A model generated the notes under the pieces. The model worked only from the letters and a program-made list of their open reading frames with translations, was not told the origin of the DNA and made no database searches. Below are positions 40,079-47,484 of a stretch of 50,343 nt of DNA, one piece after another (within the stretch, counting starts at the first letter, position 1; each line of letters begins with the position of its first letter). Made by a program: the position numbers and the translations under genes. Where the stretch lies: the IMG/VR virus record IMGVR_UViG_3300035698_003909, positions 1-50,343 of that record, one strand, 5' to 3'. The DNA is from a virus.

Positions 40079-40557
40079 TGTTTGTCCTCCATGATATTGT
40101 TAATTATTTCATTATGAGCATTCATGTCAATAGGTGTGACAATCCATGATGTTGCATTAGGATCAATATTACTTGTTGATGGTGTCGTTGCTGTGACAAT
40201 TTTACTTCGTGTGCCGAGATCAACTACAACTTGTTGTCCTGGTTTGATATCATGATATGTGAAGAATGCATATTGTTTATCGTTTGGCTTGAACTCACAC
40301 ATGACATTCATAAGTTTGCGTTCAGTGACAGGTGTGATTTCCATACCTTCCATGGATGATTTTGAGATATACCACATGTCCTGATGATTCTTGAAACTTC
40401 GCCCAATCATACCTTTGGCAAATTCATCCTTACTGAGTTCCATATCTGCTGCTGATATGCTCACATTCATTTCGAGTAACATTTGTTTCGTTTCCAGTGA
40501 ATCAATGTCTCGCATTTCAGCAATTGACTTGCGTTCGTATTGTTTGAATTTTTGCAT
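40075..40557 (-). CDS. Unknown protein (160 residues)
   Basis: AGGAGG lies just before ATG 40557. Two regions can be seen: an N-terminal helical part (YERKSIAEMRDIDSLETKQM) and a beta-rich C-terminal part with PGQQVVVDLGTRSKIVTATT. No motif is recognised. It is coupled to genes on both sides within the replication arm. Confidence 0.58.
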   Translation of the reverse strand: MQKFKQYERKSIAEMRDIDSLETKQMLLEMNVSISAADMELSKDEFAKGMIGRSFKNHQDMWYISKSSMEGMEITPVTERKLMNVMCEFKPNDKQYAFFTYHDIKPGQQVVVDLGTRSKIVTATTPSTSNIDPNATSWIVTPIDMNAHNEIINNIMEDKQ

Positions 40558-40868
40558 TATGCCTCCTGTTCTAATTTATACATTTTGATTAATTGTTTGC
40601 GTAATGTGTCAAAGTTCTCTGTCGATTCTTTACATGCACATATCCAAGACCAGTACCTGACTTGATCATTACTATTTAAATTCTTTTTATTCTGTTTATA
40701 AACATGATTATTTATATAGCAACCATTTAATTCTTCAATATTGCATGGTTCCATACTGTATACATGACACTCATCCCTCCATCTATCACACCATTCAAGA
40801 AACTCCTGTGGTGTGACTTTGCAGTTTTTCATAATAGCATCAAGCAGATGCTTGTTCAGTCTTAACAT
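40557..40868 (-). CDS. Unknown Cys-containing protein (103 residues)
   Basis: ATG 40868 has AGGAGG eight bases upstream, so the longer frame from 40931, which crosses hairpin 3, is rejected. The protein is helical with dispersed Cys (EFLEWCDRWRDECHVYSMEPC and SWICACKES), which could bind metal. It is the first gene downstream of hairpin 3. The function is unknown. Confidence 0.6.
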   Translation of the reverse strand: MLRLNKHLLDAIMKNCKVTPQEFLEWCDRWRDECHVYSMEPCNIEELNGCYINNHVYKQNKKNLNSNDQVRYWSWICACKESTENFDTLRKQLIKMYKLEQEA

Positions 40869-40897
40869 TTTGTGTCCTCCTAACATGTTAAATATTG

Positions 40898-40964
40898 ATT
40901 CTAAGCAATGATATATGTATATGTGACTCAATGTATGACTATGTGTATGAACGTTGCTTAGAAT
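40898..40964 (-). promoter_or_regulatory. Long-stem intergenic hairpin 3
   Basis: ATTCTAAGCAA (40898-40908) pairs perfectly over 11 bp with TTGCTTAGAAT (40954-40964) around a 45-nt loop. The right arm extends into TTGATCTGTGTGAG, shared with 22119-22142 and partly with hairpin 2. It lies 30 bases upstream of a gene start on the - strand. Confidence 0.62.
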
Positions 40965-40988
40965 TGATCTGTGTGAGTATGAGAATAT

Positions 40989-41022
40989 ATTGCAGAGTCA
41001 AGCATACACCCAACTCTGCAAT
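40989..41022 (-). terminator. Hairpin after the 235-residue gene (terminator candidate)
   Basis: ATTGCAGAGT (40989-40998) pairs perfectly with ACTCTGCAAT (41013-41022) around a 14-nt loop. On the - strand it is followed by an AT-rich stretch with a few T's, about a dozen bases past the stop of the gene at 41035. It probably reduces read-through from that gene into the rest of the arm. Confidence 0.55.
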
Positions 41023-41034
41023 AAGTGAATGTGT

Positions 41035-41742
41035 TTACAGATCGAGATATTGCTTGCCACGAACAATTGCAGCTTCATCCGATGTTAAACTCAATGGTGG
41101 ATCAAGTGCTTTGAGTGCTTTACGCACAGCAACAAATGATTCAGCACCAGCTTCAATGGCATCATTGACGGCATCATGTTTCTCTTTGGGAAGCTCGCCT
41201 TTACCAGCAGGTTCAGCTTTCTTGGCATTACCGGATGATTTCTTGGTTGATTTGGCATCTGCGAAACCGATAGCATCAGTGACCAACAACCAAGTACGTG
41301 GGTATTCTTTTCCGTCTTTACCTTCACGCATTGATGGTTTGTTGGTGCGTTTGTCAATAACCGGTTCTTCTTTCATCTTGACCTGCAACCCTTCGAACAT
41401 AGCGACAGATTCAGAATCATTAAGTTCGACACCAGCAACTTTGCAAGCATCAATAATACTATCAATAAATTCAGCAGCACGAGTGGAGTTTGCCAATGAT
41501 AGCAGATCGTCATCATTCTTGAGTATGGTTTTGTTGTCTTTGTCAAACTGCACATTTCCCGCACCATAAAGCACGTCATTCTTGTCCTCCGGCATTCCAT
41601 CCCATTGCATATCAACGCTTAATGCTGGACCTTCCCAACCCTTTGGCGTATCAAACAACAACGTTTTCAATGTTACAACTGCGTTACCGGGTGAATATTG
41701 ATTACCACCTTGTACGCGATCTTCGCGCTTCATTAGACCCAT
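41035..41742 (-). CDS. Unknown replication-arm protein (235 residues), possible DNA-binding
   Basis: AGGAGG precedes ATG 41742. The N-terminal 100 residues look like a beta-rich domain (NAVVTLKTLLFDTPKGWEGP, NVQFDKDNKTILKND). A helical segment and a Lys/Pro/Ala-rich linker (KSTKKSSGNAKKAEPAGKGE) follow, then a small helical C-terminal module. Its place between the DUF3987-like ATPase and the recombination genes, plus its own terminator-like hairpin, would suit an abundant single-strand-binding protein. That is inference, and no OB-fold signature is visible. Confidence 0.55.
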   Translation of the reverse strand: MGLMKREDRVQGGNQYSPGNAVVTLKTLLFDTPKGWEGPALSVDMQWDGMPEDKNDVLYGAGNVQFDKDNKTILKNDDDLLSLANSTRAAEFIDSIIDACKVAGVELNDSESVAMFEGLQVKMKEEPVIDKRTNKPSMREGKDGKEYPRTWLLVTDAIGFADAKSTKKSSGNAKKAEPAGKGELPKEKHDAVNDAIEAGAESFVAVRKALKALDPPLSLTSDEAAIVRGKQYLDL

Positions 41743-41797
41743 AGTATGGCCTCCTGTGTTAGTTAAAAGTTAAAGTGTATTATCATAGACTGTTAAT

Positions 41798-42064
41798 TTA
41801 CATATTGTCATATTCATTCCCTTCATCATAGCACCATATACATATACCAGTTTTCCAACAGATATTAGTCAACACATCAGTTTTAAGCTCATCAAATTTA
41901 CCAATATACACAGTTTCAGGATACCGTTCATATGTTGTAATCATATTATTAGGTAAGTATTCATACTCAAACTCATCCATTTCTTTTATAATTGCATTGA
42001 CTTTTGGTATATCAATAGCATCCTTCACATATATACGACCGTGTCCTTTTCGTGTAAATTTCAT
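41798..42064 (-). CDS. Unknown acidic protein (88 residues)
   Basis: ATG 42064 sits behind GGAGG. The in-frame extension to 42112 runs over the repeat cluster and is rejected. The sequence MKFTRKGHGRIYVKDAIDIP begins basic and then becomes acidic and aromatic (DEFEYEYLPNN), with three Cys near the C-terminus. It is the first gene downstream of the repeat cluster. The function is unknown. Confidence 0.6.
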   Translation of the reverse strand: MKFTRKGHGRIYVKDAIDIPKVNAIIKEMDEFEYEYLPNNMITTYERYPETVYIGKFDELKTDVLTNICWKTGICIWCYDEGNEYDNM

Positions 42065-42092
42065 TGTTCCTCCTTGTGAATGATTATTTGCT

Positions 42093-42293
42093 AAGTGCAT
42101 ACACATCTGCATACAACTTTTGTATACACATTATGACTCTCTGTCCGTTACGATTTAGTATGAAGTGCATACATTTCCTTTATATATACATATGTTATTT
42201 ATATCTATAGAGTGCCAGCAGGGGCAGAGCAAAAGCAATAGAAACAACACACTTACACTCTGAAAAGTGGGTGTATGCACTTATGTATGCAGT
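42093..42293. repeat. Iteron-like cluster of TGCATACA (origin or operator candidate)
   Basis: Five copies of the 8-mer TGCATACA occur in 200 bp. Direct copies lie in AAGTGCATACA at 42093, CTGCATACA at 42107 and AAGTGCATACA at 42163. Inverted copies lie in TGTATGCACTT at 42272 and TGTATGCAG at 42285. Between them is an AT-rich stretch of tandem TATATA-type steps, and an ATATAAGCTTATAT palindrome follows near 42330. The cluster abuts a helicase-like gene, so a replication origin or an autoregulatory operator is plausible. Confidence 0.6.
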
Positions 42294-42352
42294 TTCACAG
42301 GTAACAGTGATCACAATATCACATAAGTATATAAGCTTATATGGGCTTGTAC

Positions 42353-43483
42353 TCACTCAATAACACTCAATCGCTGAGTTCGACCATCTTCAACCTTCTC
42401 AAGCATTGAATGTCGCACCAGATTATCAATGGCCTTCCCGTATAACCCATAACCGTATTTCTGTACTCTGATGGCAACCTTAAGCTCTCTCTCAGTTGGT
42501 GTATAGATGGCACAATGTCGCATTATCTTTTGTTCCAATTCAGCAAGTTGATTATCTGCATCGTATGGAGCATATTGCTTACGGACTTTCAATTGCCAAT
42601 CACATATGCTTGCAACTCGTTCCACAATCTCATCATGAACTTCATCACGACCATCAGACAAAGCATGTAGTGCCATAAGTCGGAGCGCGTAACCATCTAA
42701 CCTATTTACATACTCACTATCTGGCAAATCATGATACCATTCATCATACAGTCGATCTGCCTTAATTGTCATTGTGATAACTTTACCATCTTTACATCTA
42801 TCATAAAGCTGAAGCAGTTTATCACGTATAGGGTTGATTTCATCATCTGGAATATTGCGTGGACGTGAAACCTTGTGATTACGTTCAGCAGGGACAATAA
42901 ACAATCTCGCAGGGAATCCGATAGCTTGAAATTCAGGAGTGAATATCTTCTCATATGTTTCCATTGTGCTTGCTGCCATCAATGAGAGATATGCATCATC
43001 GATATTGATACTCTCTTGTGACTTCTCAATCTGCTCACGGTTTGATTCATATAACGTATTGACAACCTGGAGCAACACACTCCCACTTATAGAAGCCTTC
43101 TTAATAAAATGTTGTAATTCATCTAACCAAAACAATACTCGTTTCTCACGTTTCAACACGTTAATTAATCCCTCGGCACTATTAGCCCCAGTACATACAG
43201 GAAACAAGTCACCGAATAGACTATGAAAGAACTTATACGTATACTCACCAGCCCAAGATTTATGGCTTAATCCTGATGAGCCCAACATTATCGTATATAA
43301 GCGTAATTGCGTTTTCAGTGCGCCGTCAAGAATTACCTTATCAGCAACAAGTGATGATAAGCATGTCATGAATGAGAAATACCAGAACAGCTTAGGGGAT
43401 TCGAAACGTTGTGCCATAATGTTTGCATAACGTAATGCAATACCACTCATTGAATGATCTGGGAATTGAATACCTGTTGTCAT
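42353..43483 (-). CDS. DUF3987-like replicative ATPase/helicase
   Basis: This 376-residue protein has LYTIMLGSSGLSHKSWAGEY, a P-loop of the GxSGxxxKS kind, near residues 65-75. RVLFWLDELQHFI near 115-127 is Walker B with Asp-Glu, and FPARLFIVPAE with an arginine follows. The C-terminal 80 residues look like a winged helix (YTPTERELKVAIRVQKYGYG). This fits the DUF3987 group that serves as helicase or primase-helicase in several phages. No primase domain is visible here or elsewhere in the window. Confidence 0.72.
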   Translation of the reverse strand: MTTGIQFPDHSMSGIALRYANIMAQRFESPKLFWYFSFMTCLSSLVADKVILDGALKTQLRLYTIMLGSSGLSHKSWAGEYTYKFFHSLFGDLFPVCTGANSAEGLINVLKREKRVLFWLDELQHFIKKASISGSVLLQVVNTLYESNREQIEKSQESINIDDAYLSLMAASTMETYEKIFTPEFQAIGFPARLFIVPAERNHKVSRPRNIPDDEINPIRDKLLQLYDRCKDGKVITMTIKADRLYDEWYHDLPDSEYVNRLDGYALRLMALHALSDGRDEVHDEIVERVASICDWQLKVRKQYAPYDADNQLAELEQKIMRHCAIYTPTERELKVAIRVQKYGYGLYGKAIDNLVRHSMLEKVEDGRTQRLSVIE

Positions 43484-43662
43484 TTAGATTCCTTCTTTGC
43501 TTGTATGTATACTTTACCTGCAATATGCATCATATCTTGTATGTAATGGGTGATTGTCATTTTGCATGAATGGCATACGTTTAATCCCTCACTGCCAATC
43601 ACATATATTGGTAGGTTTTCAGTAGCAGTTAAAGTTCTACATATAGTACAATTGGTTTTCAT
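43480..43662 (-). CDS. Small zinc-ribbon protein (60 residues)
   Basis: ATG 43662 is favoured over the longer frame. CTIC near the start and CHSC near residue 30 form a two-knuckle zinc site, followed by a helical tail (YIQDMMHIAGKVYIQAKKES). The stop is overlapped by the DUF3987-like gene start. It may be a loader or regulator for that ATPase, inferred from coupling only. Confidence 0.62.
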   Translation of the reverse strand: MKTNCTICRTLTATENLPIYVIGSEGLNVCHSCKMTITHYIQDMMHIAGKVYIQAKKESK

Positions 43663-43731
43663 AATGTATAAGCTCCAATTTGTTAGTATGGGGAATGTCG
43701 CCCATTTATGCAAATGATGTGCCAGTAAAAT

Positions 43732-43920
43732 TTAACGATTATTCCGTCTTGATAACTTGGCCCGTTTGTTTTTCTTCTTACGTGACTTTTGACGTTTTGT
43801 ATTGATTGTTGAACGTGTACCATTTTTGTTTTAATCTTGGTATATGTATGGAGTAGGTATATTAGTATTACCTATGATGTACAAGATTGGTGATTTTGTA
43901 AGTCCTATATGTTCATCCAT
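43732..43920 (-). pseudogene. Small ORF interrupted by an in-frame TAA
   Basis: AGGAGT precedes ATG 43920, giving a 29-residue ORF (MDEHIGLTKSPILYIIGNTN and a few more residues) that stops at TAA 43831-43833. The same frame then stays open for 32 codons to 43732, encoding a strongly basic segment with TKRQKSRKKKNKRAKLSRRN. The downstream part has no start of its own. This could be a gene broken by one nonsense change, stop read-through, or chance in a short stretch. Confidence 0.4.
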
Positions 43921-43932
43921 TGTTTACTCCTG

Positions 43933-44160
43933 TTACTTGATTGTAGATGCGTACAACTCTGCTTTTTTTATAAATTCATCTTTATTTTCTTGAAACTGTT
44001 CTTTGAGACTTCCCCAAGTATGCAAATGGATACTATTTCCGAGCGCTCCATTTTTCTCTTTTCTCAAAAAATCGTAGTAAGACTTTGAAATATCCAAAGC
44101 CGTCGTTGAGTCCACATTGTTTCTTGCTGATTCTGATGCCCTGTTACAAAAATGTGTCAT
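43933..44160 (-). CDS. Unknown small protein (75 residues)
   Basis: AGGAGT lies seven bases before the ATG. The protein is soluble and helical, with SESARNNVDSTTALDISKSY and a Lys/Glu-rich C-terminus. It belongs to the run of small early genes upstream of the replication genes, a usual place for host-takeover factors. No family is recognised. Confidence 0.6.
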   Translation of the reverse strand: MTHFCNRASESARNNVDSTTALDISKSYYDFLRKEKNGALGNSIHLHTWGSLKEQFQENKDEFIKKAELYASTIK

Positions 44161-44181
44161 AATATTACTCCTTGTTATGTT

Positions 44182-44463
44182 TTAATTAGTTTGGTATGGA
44201 TCAACACCGCGCTTGATACATTCCCGTTCATAATACCACTCCATGCGATCCAATGATACACCATTCGCCCGGTTCAAGACGTTGACATTGTTCCAATGAT
44301 GTTTGGTCATGTAACGTATGAAGTGAGACAGGTTTGTGAAATGTATGCGTATGATCATATGTGCATCACTTTCCACACCAGCGCAAACACAAATGCCGGC
44401 ATGATTGAATGGTATAGTATTTGTGTGATAAATGCGAATACTTTCATTATTCCCCCTGATCAA
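44182..44463 (-). CDS. Unknown small protein (93 residues), TTG start
   Basis: The start is TTG 44463 within TTGA, overlapping the stop of the previous gene, the same coupling seen at 3191 and 17018. A competing 30-residue hydrophobic ORF begins at an ATG close by behind GGGGGA, in another frame. The protein looks globular with CVCAGVESDAHMIIRIHFTN and an MEWYYERECIKRGVDPY end. The function is unknown. Confidence 0.5.
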   Translation of the reverse strand: MIRGNNESIRIYHTNTIPFNHAGICVCAGVESDAHMIIRIHFTNLSHFIRYMTKHHWNNVNVLNRANGVSLDRMEWYYERECIKRGVDPYQTN

Positions 44464-44753
44464 TTCAAATCAACAAGTTTATATTCACCACTATCAATCT
44501 TTCGTTGTGTATCCGCTTTGGTTTCATTTAAGAACTGATTACGATATTTGCCGGTTGTGCGTGAGTAATCCCAATCTTGAGAATCAAGGTATACTGTGCC
44601 ATTTGCTCTAAATGCCACATTACTGTTATAACTTTGAAACATTGTTCCCATAGACAAGCAAAATGTATTAGGTATTTCAATTGCTACGTCATCAATGATA
44701 AACTGATTAGGTACATCATTACCACGTGCTGATTTCATACTTTTAACTTTCAT
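44460..44753 (-). CDS. DUF8033-like conserved phage protein
   Basis: This 97-residue protein has GGAGG before the ATG. MKVKSMKSARGNDVPNQFII, then FQSYNSNVAFRANGTVYLDS and WDYSRTTGKYRNQFLNETK, followed by TQRKIDSGEYKLVDLN, is the layout of a small conserved family found in many phages (I recall it as DUF8033). The molecular function of the family is not known to me. It uses the leader GGTTATACAATGAA, close to that of two genes further upstream. Confidence 0.68.
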   Translation of the reverse strand: MKVKSMKSARGNDVPNQFIIDDVAIEIPNTFCLSMGTMFQSYNSNVAFRANGTVYLDSQDWDYSRTTGKYRNQFLNETKADTQRKIDSGEYKLVDLN

Positions 44754-44869
44754 TGTATAACCTCCAATTGATTGAATGATACATAATTGTATACTAACAT
44801 GCTTAACAACATGCTAACAACTGTTATTAGCTTATACAAGCTATATAAGCTATATAATCTTATATGATT
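44754..44869. other. AT-rich intergenic repeats
   Basis: The gap contains repeated AGCTATATA/AGCTTATA steps (44829-44860) and two ACATGCTAACAAC-like units, giving several overlapping short palindromes. The pattern resembles the AT-rich palindrome beside the TGCATACA cluster. No ORF of note. A role in promoter opening or replication start is possible. Confidence 0.35.
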
Positions 44870-45052
44870 TCATACATAATCGTAATGTCCGTATGCTTTG
44901 GGGCAACACTTCTCACACTTCATTACTGGGTAAATACGTGATTTTACTCTGTATGTTCGTGCCGTTACAAGAAAGTACAATTTGACTTTATACAGTTTCT
45001 TGCATTCCGGGCAGTAACATGTATATGTCATTTGCTGATCACGTTTATTCAT
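44870..45052 (-). CDS. Small zinc-ribbon protein (60 residues)
   Basis: ATG 45052 overlaps the stop of the preceding gene (ATGA). CYCPECKK near residue 13 and CEKCCPK near residue 46 are two zinc knuckles separated by a basic beta segment (YFLVTARTYRVKSRIYP). This is a compact rubredoxin-like or ribosomal-type ribbon. The function is unknown. Confidence 0.65.
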   Translation of the reverse strand: MNKRDQQMTYTCYCPECKKLYKVKLYFLVTARTYRVKSRIYPVMKCEKCCPKAYGHYDYV

Positions 45053-45213
45053 ATACGCACGTTTTTACTACGTGCCCAATTATACAAGCCTTCATCGTTA
45101 AGTATCCATAAACGACGTTCATCGTTGTTAAGTCTTGCATTTTCACCAACTGCGCATTTAATACAGTTATCAAGTTCTTGCTTGTTTTCTTTGATAAAGT
45201 TCCGCATAGTCAT
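45049..45213 (-). CDS. Small conserved phage protein (54 residues)
   Basis: AAGGGG precedes ATG 45213. The sequence MTMRNFIKENKQELDNCIKC continues to LNNDERRLWILNDEGLYNWA. This is a pattern I recognise from many small phage proteins of unknown function, in which the NDEGLYxWA end is best conserved. It is coupled by ATGA to the zinc-ribbon gene. Confidence 0.7.
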   Translation of the reverse strand: MTMRNFIKENKQELDNCIKCAVGENARLNNDERRLWILNDEGLYNWARSKNVRI

Positions 45214-45255
45214 TTTGTTTCCCCTTGTTATATATTTTAAGCTTCATACAAGCCA

Positions 45256-45317
45256 TGTAACGAACGATAATGATGTAGACATACAAACACTTGTCTAATG
45301 TGATAACATTCGTTACA
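45256..45317 (-). promoter_or_regulatory. Long-loop intergenic hairpin 4
   Basis: TGTAACGAA (45256-45264) pairs perfectly with TTCGTTACA (45309-45317), with a 44-nt loop that contains its own TAGACA/TGTCTA stem. It lies between the stop of the gene at 45335 and the ribosome site of the gene at 45213, the same kind of place as hairpins 1-3. Confidence 0.55.
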
Positions 45318-45334
45318 AGTGGGTTATGTGTGAA

Positions 45335-46111
45335 TTATACACATATTTCATTATTACAGCAAGGGCACAAATCAATATCACGTGTTATAAGTGGGTAATG
45401 CCCAACAATATCCTTGTACTTTTCCTGTTCACCTTTGCCAAAGTCATGCTCAGTTGTGTAAAACTCCTGGCAATCGTTACAATAGTGTTTGTTAGTAACA
45501 TTATCATATTGATTATCAGTAAGATTAATATACACTTCTAAACTTTCATACATTGAATAATCATCGATTCCTTCATTATCACAAATGAATTGAATGATAG
45601 ATGAAAACTGATGTTCGTTATTGTAGTTCAATTTAATATGAGTACTATTCATCCAGTCAATAATATTATTGGAATAATGCGACATAAATCCACTACAGCT
45701 TGTATATCTACTCTCAATATACTTACAAAAGTCAGCAATGTTAGCCTTAACATATTGCTTGATTGATTTGATGTTGTCAACTGTCAATTCATACTCACAA
45801 TTGATTGAATCATTTGTGAAGTTGTACTCACGTGGAGACGATACACTATCATACTTCAGACTTAATACAATACTTAATTGCTGTAACTCAAATTCAAGAT
45901 ACTTACAACACTGTTTAGCTACGTTTTTATTATATGCATCATAGTCAAATTGAACATCAGAATAGAAATCAATGTCACCTTGCAATCGCTTCTCTTGCCT
46001 AATTTCTGTAAATTTATCGATTTCATTACTTTCATTGTTATCTGATTGAAATATTGTACCATAGAAACCTGTGAATACTGGTAACCAACCGTTAAACTTA
46101 AATGATTTCAT
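45335..46111 (-). CDS. Unknown early protein (258 residues)
   Basis: It starts behind GAGGTTACACA. The opening MKSFKFNGWLPVFTGFYGTI resembles a widespread phage and plasmid protein type of unknown role. The body is acidic and rich in Asn/Tyr/Ile, with HYCNDCQEF and CPCCNNE near the C-terminus forming a likely zinc site. It lies in the early, host-takeover-like region. Confidence 0.6.
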   Translation of the reverse strand: MKSFKFNGWLPVFTGFYGTIFQSDNNESNEIDKFTEIRQEKRLQGDIDFYSDVQFDYDAYNKNVAKQCCKYLEFELQQLSIVLSLKYDSVSSPREYNFTNDSINCEYELTVDNIKSIKQYVKANIADFCKYIESRYTSCSGFMSHYSNNIIDWMNSTHIKLNYNNEHQFSSIIQFICDNEGIDDYSMYESLEVYINLTDNQYDNVTNKHYCNDCQEFYTTEHDFGKGEQEKYKDIVGHYPLITRDIDLCPCCNNEICV

Positions 46112-46136
46112 TGTGTAACCTCATTATGTTAGTTGT

Positions 46137-46502
46137 TTAATCAGAGAATTTATTAAATGTTTCTGGATAAAAGAAACCTGATTTGAATAATAATTGATCC
46201 CTGTTACCTTGCGGCAGTTGTTCCCACTTTTCAACATATATGGCATAATTACTTAAATTATAATAGTAATGAAACCACTTGACATAATGCCGATGTAGTT
46301 CGTCGCTGAATTGCTCAAACATGCCATGAAAGTAATTCCTATTCCTTGTTGTTAACTTTAGCCAACTGTTACAATTGAATATTTTGTTCCTTTCATCAAT
46401 CAATATTAGATGTGAATATTGATATGTTATGCAACGCGAAAACATATCTTTAAATTTGGATTTAATGTTAAGATAATGATTGAACTGTGTACTTGATTTC
46501 AT
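46137..46502 (-). CDS. Unknown early protein (121 residues)
   Basis: It has the same leader (GAGGTTACACAATGAAATC) as the gene starting at 46111. The protein is basic and aromatic (FHYYYNLSNYAIYVEKWEQL) with no catalytic motif. The shared leader suggests common translational control or a duplication of the start region. Confidence 0.55.
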   Translation of the reverse strand: MKSSTQFNHYLNIKSKFKDMFSRCITYQYSHLILIDERNKIFNCNSWLKLTTRNRNYFHGMFEQFSDELHRHYVKWFHYYYNLSNYAIYVEKWEQLPQGNRDQLLFKSGFFYPETFNKFSD

Positions 46503-46518
46503 TGTGTAACCTCATAAG

Positions 46519-46599
46519 CTAAGGAATGATATACATGCTCGCAATAACGAAATATGCAAGCGTTATCAGTGTGATTATGATTGATGTGAAGTGTTTCAT
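46519..46599 (-). CDS. Tiny membrane peptide (26 residues)
   Basis: The sequence MKHFTSIIITLITLAYFVIA forms a single membrane span with a short polar end. Its ATG overlaps the preceding TGA (ATGA), so it could be translated by re-initiation. It is the early-region counterpart of the tiny membrane peptides near 30 kb. Confidence 0.5.
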   Translation of the reverse strand: MKHFTSIIITLITLAYFVIASMYIIP

Positions 46600-47228
46600 A
46601 GTGTGTACGCTGTTAATTCATGCATACGTGTTACAAGTGGTACGTGGTTGCGGATAAATGTCTTGATTGCTTCTTGTTTACTTTTGCGTATATTTTCAAT
46701 ATAACAATCAATTGCGTTGTGTGAATATTCACACAAACCATTATTAGCAAAATCATTCCCGTAGAATCCTCCGCATGCATCAAAATAACTACCAATATCA
46801 ATTTTGTAGTAATATACACTCCCGGTCAAATAATCGTTATATGTTTGTATCTCACATTTGAGTAAGTCAATAACTTTATTACGGATCGACTTTGTAACAC
46901 GTTTACAAGAATATTCATTTCTAATATCTTGCTTGCTTGCATACACTACGCCAACTTGGCCGGAATCCCACGGGCATATAAAACCGTTTGTGTTGATAGT
47001 GATTCCTGAATGGTCATACATGTAAACAGGCAGACAAATATAGTCATTGCTTGATTGAATCTCTTTTGCTTCATCGATGTCAATACTTTCATCATTAGGC
47101 AAGTTATACCTATTATGAAACATCGATAGTTTACCAAAGTTATCCCATTCATTACGGGGATCCTGTGCAAGTTCATCTTGATACACTTCAATGTCAAAAC
47201 CTTTATACTGTAATGTTTCTACTAACAT
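46596..47228 (-). CDS. Conserved phage protein of unknown function (210 residues)
   Basis: ATG 47228 lies behind GAGGT, so the four-codon longer form is not preferred. The pattern NEWDNFGKLSMFHNRYNL, then VYMYDHSGITINTNGFICPW, then SGQVGVVYASKQDIRNEY is that of a family common in phages and mobile elements, with conserved His-Ser-Gly and Trp-Asp-Ser-Gly segments. No activity is known to me. An early host-directed role is the usual guess. Confidence 0.65.
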   Translation of the reverse strand: MLVETLQYKGFDIEVYQDELAQDPRNEWDNFGKLSMFHNRYNLPNDESIDIDEAKEIQSSNDYICLPVYMYDHSGITINTNGFICPWDSGQVGVVYASKQDIRNEYSCKRVTKSIRNKVIDLLKCEIQTYNDYLTGSVYYYKIDIGSYFDACGGFYGNDFANNGLCEYSHNAIDCYIENIRKSKQEAIKTFIRNHVPLVTRMHELTAYTL

Positions 47229-47244
47229 GTCGCACCTCACAAGG

Positions 47245-47451
47245 TTAGTTATTCAATGATTCAATTAATTCAATGGTTTGTTGACGTCTTAGCTTGATAA
47301 CTGGCTTAACAACTGTCATATTGAACGTGTGTTCGCAAGTGTTACGTGCCTGTTGTGTGCGTAGCTTGATTACATCCTTATCACGTTTGCCCTGGTTGAC
47401 ATTGACAAGGCTGATGTGTTGGCGTTGTGTTTCACTCAAATGTAATTTCAT
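47245..47451 (-). CDS. Small basic protein (68 residues)
   Basis: ATG 47451 is taken, behind GAGGG. The protein is strongly basic with Gln/Arg repeats (LSETQRQHISL, VIKLRTQQARNT, VIKLRRQQTIELI): the VIKLRxQQ unit occurs twice, suggesting an internal duplication. Nucleic-acid binding is likely from the charge. It may be an early regulator. Confidence 0.58.
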   Translation of the reverse strand: MKLHLSETQRQHISLVNVNQGKRDKDVIKLRTQQARNTCEHTFNMTVVKPVIKLRRQQTIELIESLNN

Positions 47452-47484
47452 GATGTGTGCCCTCAATTAAATGTGATGTGTGCC

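Noticed and set aside
44405-44463. 30-residue hydrophobic ORF near 44440 on the - strand
   Set aside because: It has a fair ribosome site, but the overlapping 93-residue frame has better protein composition and is stop-start coupled. Not excluded.
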